A stretch of 64,000 nt of DNA, taken from the NCBI RefSeq assembly GCF_029866485.1, contig NZ_CP092332.1, positions 1,488,001-1,552,000 on the forward strand, in the 5' to 3' direction. The notes below the pieces were generated by a model. The model was not told the DNA's origin. It was given only the letters and a program-made list of their open reading frames with translations, and made no database searches. The translations under genes were made by a program, and so were the position numbers. This document shows positions 60,445 to 64,000 of the stretch, piece by piece. Every line of letters starts with the position of its first letter. Position 1 is the first letter of the stretch. Origin of the DNA: Flavobacterium keumense. GTDB lineage: Bacteria; Bacteroidota; Bacteroidia; Flavobacteriales; Flavobacteriaceae.

Positions 60445-61089
60445 ATGGAGAATTTAATTAACATTACCACAAATGAACAAGGTTTAAGTGTGGTTAGTGC
60501 AAGAGAACTGCATTCTTTTTTGGACGTAAAAACTGAATTTAAAGATTGGATGCCAAGAATGTTAGAGTATGGCTTTGAGGAAGATAAAGACTTTAGCTCA
60601 TTTTTGAGCAAAAGTACTGGAGGTCGTCCATCTAAAGAATTTGCCCTTACTATCGACACGGCTAAAGAAATAGCAATGATTCAACGCTCCGAAAAAGGCA
60701 AACAAGCCCGAACTTATTTTATCGAGTGCGAAAAAATAGCTAAATCAAAAGTAAAACCACTTACACAGGCTGAACAGCTTTATGAAAATGCTAAATTGTT
60801 ATTAGAAATCGATCGTAAACAAAAAGAAACCGATAGACGTATAGACCTTTTAGAAGCAAAAACTCAAACACTTCATAACTATTTTACTATCGTTGGGTTT
60901 GCTAACTTAAACAACATCAATTGTGGCTTACAGCTAGCGTCAAAACTTGGAAGAATATGTAAAGCAGAAGCAAGAAGAGAGGGGTATATGCTCGAAACAA
61001 TGCCCGACCCACGTTTCGGGGTCGTGAATTTGTACCCAGTTAAATTGCTTATCAAGATTTTTACTGAACAAAATCTTATTTCAAACTAA
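60445..61089 (+). CDS. AntA/AntB-type antirepressor
   Basis: Residues 12-85 show the AntA/AntB pattern: SVVSARELHSFLDVKTEFKD then WMPRMLEYGFEEDKDF and IDTAKEIAMIQRSEKGKQAR. A coiled coil (about 105-140) leads to a C-terminal domain with VGFANLNNINCGLQLASKLG.. LIKIFTEQ. Such proteins bind and neutralise CI-type repressors. With the Rha/KilAC gene at 3776 this genome has two antirepressor-like genes. Confidence 0.8.
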   Translation: MENLINITTNEQGLSVVSARELHSFLDVKTEFKDWMPRMLEYGFEEDKDFSSFLSKSTGGRPSKEFALTIDTAKEIAMIQRSEKGKQARTYFIECEKIAKSKVKPLTQAEQLYENAKLLLEIDRKQKETDRRIDLLEAKTQTLHNYFTIVGFANLNNINCGLQLASKLGRICKAEARREGYMLETMPDPRFGVVNLYPVKLLIKIFTEQNLISN

Positions 61090-61101
61090 TATCTAACCCT
61101 C

Positions 61102-61134
61102 GGGGCTGTCAATATTTTGGTAGCCCCTTTTTTT
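61102..61134 (+). terminator. terminator after the antirepressor gene
   Basis: GGGGCT (61102-61107) and AGCCCC (61122-61127) followed by seven T residues. Confidence 0.8.
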
Positions 61135-61148
61135 AATCCTATCACAAA

Positions 61149-61319
61149 ATGGAAGAATTACTAATCCCGCTTATAGATGCGGAAATCCTGCATGATATTA
61201 TACAGGAAGAAAAAAACGCTTTGCAAAAAGCAACGACCCCCGAACGTAAGAAAGCGCTAAAAAAACGCATTCACGAAGCCAGAGAAATGAATAAAAAATA
61301 TCTAACCTTTTTAAACTAA
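61149..61319 (+). CDS. small helical protein, 56 aa
   Basis: MEELLIPLIDAEILHDIIQE followed by an ERKKALKKRIHEAREMNKKY helix. CCTATCAC precedes the ATG by three bases, a variant of the CTTATCAC motif seen before other genes. Typical of small Bacteroidota mobile-element genes. Confidence 0.5.
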   Translation: MEELLIPLIDAEILHDIIQEEKNALQKATTPERKKALKKRIHEAREMNKKYLTFLN

Positions 61320-61324
61320 GAATT

Positions 61325-61495
61325 ATGGAAAAGACAATCGACTTTTATTATTGGTTCAAACACTTAGGCGGAGCAATTTGTCACATAGAAGTAACCGAAG
61401 TAAACCAAAGGCTAAACAACCCAGATTTTAAAGTTTCTACTTTAAAACAAAGAGCTGAAGAAATCAAAGAGAAATACAATTACAAATTTAATTAA
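61325..61495 (+). CDS. small protein, 56 aa
   Basis: MEKTIDFYYWFKHLGGAICH followed by a short helical end (STLKQRAEEIKEKYNYKFN). Five bases after the previous stop. Unknown function; spacing supports translation. Confidence 0.5.
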   Translation: MEKTIDFYYWFKHLGGAICHIEVTEVNQRLNNPDFKVSTLKQRAEEIKEKYNYKFN

Positions 61496-61517
61496 CCACC
61501 TATAAAAAAATCACATT

Positions 61518-63017
61518 ATGAAAATCGAAAAAGGAATACTAGTATCAATTGAAGAAAAAGACATTAAAGACGGAGTGTTAACGCTTCCAAAAAAAGTAAA
61601 ACAAATAGGCGATGAGTGTATCGTTAGATTTGAATCACTGGTTAAAGTAGTTGGGCATTCTGTCACTGCTATTGGAAACGACAATTTCTACGACTGCAAC
61701 GCATTAACATCGGTGGAGTTCCCACTTGTCACTGCTATTGGAAACTACAATTTCCGCTACTGCAACGCATTAACATCGGTGGAGTTCCCACTTGTCACTA
61801 CTATTGGAAACTACAATTTCTACGACTGCAACGCATTAACATCGGTGGAGTTCCCACTTGTCACTGCTATTGGAAACTACAATTTCCGCTACTGCAACGC
61901 ATTAACATCGGTGGAGTTCCCACTTGTCACTACTATTGGAAACTACAATTTCTACGACTGCAACGCATTAACATCGGTGGAGTTCCCACTTGTCACTACT
62001 ATTGGAAACTACAATTTCTACGACTGCAACGCATTAACATCGGTGGAGTTCCCACTTGTCACTACTATTGGAAACTACAATTTCTATGACTGCAACGCAT
62101 TAACATCGGTGGAGTTCCCACTTGTCACTGCTATTGGAAACGACAATTTCTACGACTGCAACGCATTAACATCGGTGGAGTTCCCACTTGTCACTGCTAT
62201 TGGAAACGACAATTTCTACGACTGCAACGCATTAACATCGGTGGAGTTCCCACTTGTCACTGCTATTGGAAACGACAATTTCTACGACTGCAACGCATTA
62301 ACATCGGTGGAGTTCCCACTTGTCACTGCTATTGGAAACTACAATTTCCGCTACTGCAACGCATTAACATCGGTGGAGTTCCCACTTGTCACTGCTATTG
62401 GAAACTACAATTTCCGCTACTGCAACGCATTAACATCGGTGGAGTTCCCACTTGTCACTGCTATTGGAAACTACAATTTCCGCTACTGCAACGCATTAAC
62501 ATCGGTGGAGTTCCCACTTGTCACTGCTATTGGAAACTACAATTTCCGCTACTGCAACGCATTAACATCGGTGGAGTTTAAAAACAAAAAATTAAACGTT
62601 AAATCAGTTGATGGTTATTTATTTGTAGTTGAAAAATCAAAAACAACAAAAGGCATTCATATTCATACCGGATACAATCTATATTCTTTCGATAAAACCA
62701 CAATAGAAAAGAAAGATTGTTTTTTAGCTGAAAAAGAAGGCTTTTTTGCCCATGGAGATACGATTAAAAAAGCTATCTCGGACGTTCAATTTAAATTGGT
62801 TGTTGAAAAAATAAAAAACGAGCCAATACTTCCAGATACTATTATTACAGTTATGTACTATCGAACAGTAACAGGAGCTTGTGAATTAGGTTGTAAAGAT
62901 TTCATCGAGCGAAACTCCCTTGAAAAAGAAGAATACAGAGCGGATGAGCTATTGCCTATTTTAGAAAAAAACAATGCTTACGGATTAGATAGGTTTAAAT
63001 CATTAATTAATTGGTAA
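61518..63017 (+). CDS. BspA-like leucine-rich repeat protein with near-identical repeats
   Basis: 499 residues. A short N-terminal cap (about 1-48, GILVSIEEKDIKDGVLTLP) is followed by 14 tandem 22-residue LRR_5-type repeats (about 49-354) of the form TxIGNxNFxxCNALTSVEF. Residues that vary are Ala/Thr before IG, Asp/Tyr before NF, and Tyr-Asp or Arg-Tyr after it. The C-terminal 145 residues are a conserved non-repeat region (LNVKSVDGYLFVVEKSKTTKG.. TVTGACELGCKDFIERN). No signal peptide. BspA-like repeats mediate protein binding; the target is unknown. Repeat count may vary between genomes. Confidence 0.7.
   Translation: MKIEKGILVSIEEKDIKDGVLTLPKKVKQIGDECIVRFESLVKVVGHSVTAIGNDNFYDCNALTSVEFPLVTAIGNYNFRYCNALTSVEFPLVTTIGNYNFYDCNALTSVEFPLVTAIGNYNFRYCNALTSVEFPLVTTIGNYNFYDCNALTSVEFPLVTTIGNYNFYDCNALTSVEFPLVTTIGNYNFYDCNALTSVEFPLVTAIGNDNFYDCNALTSVEFPLVTAIGNDNFYDCNALTSVEFPLVTAIGNDNFYDCNALTSVEFPLVTAIGNYNFRYCNALTSVEFPLVTAIGNYNFRYCNALTSVEFPLVTAIGNYNFRYCNALTSVEFPLVTAIGNYNFRYCNALTSVEFKNKKLNVKSVDGYLFVVEKSKTTKGIHIHTGYNLYSFDKTTIEKKDCFLAEKEGFFAHGDTIKKAISDVQFKLVVEKIKNEPILPDTIITVMYYRTVTGACELGCKDFIERNSLEKEEYRADELLPILEKNNAYGLDRFKSLINW
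61662..62579 (+). repeat. 14 tandem 66-bp near-identical repeats
   Basis: Units differ at only a few codons (GCT/ACT, GAC/TAC, TACGAC/CGCTAC) and one silent TAT; the rest is identical at the DNA level. The variants appear in mosaic order (D-YD, Y-RY, Y-YD types mixed), as expected from unequal crossing-over or gene conversion. The last unit lacks the final two residues. Confidence 0.95.
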
Positions 63018-63055
63018 AAAAAGACCCCGAAAGAATTTCTTCAATCGGGGTTTTT
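63016..63055 (+). terminator. terminator after the LRR gene
   Basis: ACCCCGA (63024-63030) and TCGGGGT (63045-63051) followed by a T run, with A residues upstream. Confidence 0.8.
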
Positions 63056-63128
63056 CTAATCTAACCCTATTACTAGGACTATCTTATCACGTAGCAAATG
63101 TATAAAAATAATATTAAATCCTAACATC

Positions 63129-63257
63129 ATGAAACCTAAAAAAAACATACCGCCCCAAGAAACCATTTTCGAAATGGAGCATAGACTAAAAGAAGAAGCT
63201 AAAATATTAGCTAAAAAATTCAAAGATAAAAAACCAACTAAATTCGATTTGAAATGA
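63129..63257 (+). CDS. small basic protein, 42 aa
   Basis: MKPKKNIPPQETIFEMEHRL then EEAKILAKKFKDKKPTKF. The TGA overlaps the next ATG by four bases (ATGA), which argues for real translation. A CTTATCAC motif is 39 bases upstream (63083-63090). Confidence 0.5.
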   Translation: MKPKKNIPPQETIFEMEHRLKEEAKILAKKFKDKKPTKFDLK

Positions 63258-63670
63258 AAAAAATCAAAAAAGTAATATTTGACGATAATACTGAGCTTGA
63301 GGTAGACGACCTAAAGCCACGTTCCGAATTTGAATCAGACGCAAAATATATGCGCCAATTTGAAGATATTGAAGAAACTTTGTTAGACTATATTTCTGAC
63401 TTCAGAATTGAGCATTATGCAGAGTGGTTCTTAAATATGGTAAATGAAGATGATTGCGAATGTGATTGCGATCATAGCGATACAATTGATGATATTAACG
63501 ATGATATTGTTGTTAGAGAAGCTATAGTTAGAATAACTGGAGCCAAATCACTTGATATTATTTCTGAAAGTTTAATAAAAAGATTTATAAAAATTGTTTT
63601 TATAGGCAATAAAGAAAAAATAGAAAAATACATCAGTCAGAAGGAAAAAGAATTAAAATTAAATTTCTAA
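63254..63670 (+). CDS. hypothetical acidic protein, 138 aa
   Basis: Contains a dense DCECDCDHSD cluster (three cysteines and several aspartates, about residues 75-84) that could bind metal, within an otherwise helical chain. Resembles small proteins of Bacteroidota phages located beside the MKNIHVL family gene. Confidence 0.5.
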   Translation: MKKIKKVIFDDNTELEVDDLKPRSEFESDAKYMRQFEDIEETLLDYISDFRIEHYAEWFLNMVNEDDCECDCDHSDTIDDINDDIVVREAIVRITGAKSLDIISESLIKRFIKIVFIGNKEKIEKYISQKEKELKLNF

Positions 63671-63683
63671 TAAAAAAAATAAC

Positions 63684-64000
63684 ATGAAAAACATACACGT
63701 ATTATCAACGGACAAACCGAGTAGGTTACAATTACAAATGAATGGAAATTTTCATATAGAAAATGGACAAACTATTGCATTAAGAAATTATATTAACATC
63801 TACATTACTTCTAATAAAGAAATTAAAGAGGGAGATTATGGTTTAGTAGTAAATGAAATACTAAGTTATAACAAAATGATTGAATTATGGGGCGTAACAC
63901 AAGGTTGGAAAATCATCCTAACAACAGACCAAGACTTAATCAAAGATGATGTACAAGCTATTGATGATGAGTTTTTAGAATGGTTTGTTAAGAATCCAAG
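63684..64000 (+). CDS. paralogue of the 1266-1967 protein (3' end outside window)
   Basis: Starts MKNIHVLSTDKPSRLQLQMN and at 63916-64000 encodes LTTDQDLIKDDVQ.. DEFLEWFVKNP, the same family signatures as the gene at 1266. The middle region differs strongly. It reaches the window edge in frame, so its C-terminus is unknown. Confidence 0.7.
   Translation, partial: MKNIHVLSTDKPSRLQLQMNGNFHIENGQTIALRNYINIYITSNKEIKEGDYGLVVNEILSYNKMIELWGVTQGWKIILTTDQDLIKDDVQAIDDEFLEWFVKNP

Noticed and set aside
61662..62579. CRISPR-like periodicity
   Set aside because: The 66-bp units are contiguous without spacers and encode an in-frame leucine-rich repeat.
1..64000. Stop-codon recoding suggested by the odd tRNA and the in-frame TAA at 27693
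   Set aside because: TAA, TAG and TGA all act as normal stops between tightly packed genes throughout; at most local readthrough is possible.
1..64000. Integrase or attachment sites
   Set aside because: No tyrosine or serine recombinase signature was found among the translated genes, and no convincing att repeat pair was seen, so integration cannot be shown from this window.

Overview
The window looks like most of a double-stranded DNA bacteriophage (or prophage) of a Bacteroidota host, probably a flavobacterium. Reasons: AT-rich sequence, A-rich translation leaders in place of Shine-Dalgarno sites, many promoters with the Bacteroidota -7 box TAnnTTTG, protein types common in Bacteroidota mobile elements (DUF3127-like SSB, Hc1-like histone, YejK-type nucleoid protein, BspA-like leucine-rich repeats), and no chromosomal housekeeping genes. 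No integrase, DNA polymerase, primase or helicase is visible, so the genome probably continues beyond the window. An S24-type repressor and two antirepressor-type proteins suggest temperate or decaying-temperate control. Layout: 1-2627 (+) holds small accessory genes. 2653-3776 is a control region with a CI-like repressor (-), an operator with paired repeats and a structured untranslated leader. 3776-16543 (+) is the early module: Rha/KilAC antirepressor, HTH proteins, RecT with a YqaJ-like exonuclease, a nucleoid-associated protein, a pol-beta-fold nucleotidyltransferase, MazG-like hydrolase, SSB-like protein, replication proteins, a C5 DNA methyltransferase and a histone-like protein. This converges at about 16.6 kb on a long leftward late module (49985-16678). 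In transcription order the late module has tail fibres, lysis genes (holin-like membrane proteins, GH24 lysozyme, spanin-like protein), a tandem GroES-fold protein, terminase, portal, scaffold, capsid, connectors, a 1436-residue tail protein, other virion proteins and a 2399-residue polyvalent protein. A homing endonuclease gene sits in the opposite orientation among the head genes. 50-53.6 kb holds a leftward accessory set: a Tad2 (DUF2829) anti-Thoeris protein, a GroES-like co-chaperonin, a RusA resolvase and two tRNAs (initiator-type Met and an oversized Leu-type). 54-58.2 kb contains small rightward genes separated by long structured non-coding stretches. 58.3-59.9 kb is a likely lysogenic-conversion (moron) cassette of membrane and secreted proteins. 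60-64 kb holds an RNA-leader-controlled gene, an AntA antirepressor and a leucine-rich-repeat protein with 14 near-identical 66-bp units, then small genes; the last one is a paralogue of a gene at 1.3 kb. The points most worth follow-up are the two GroES-fold proteins, the Tad2 homologue, the polyvalent metallopeptidase/kinase-like giant, the recurrent promoter-plus-structured-leader elements (notably at 59970-60163), the mosaic LRR gene, an in-frame TAA that splits a tail module, and a secreted protein that shares an N-terminal motif with a virion protein.
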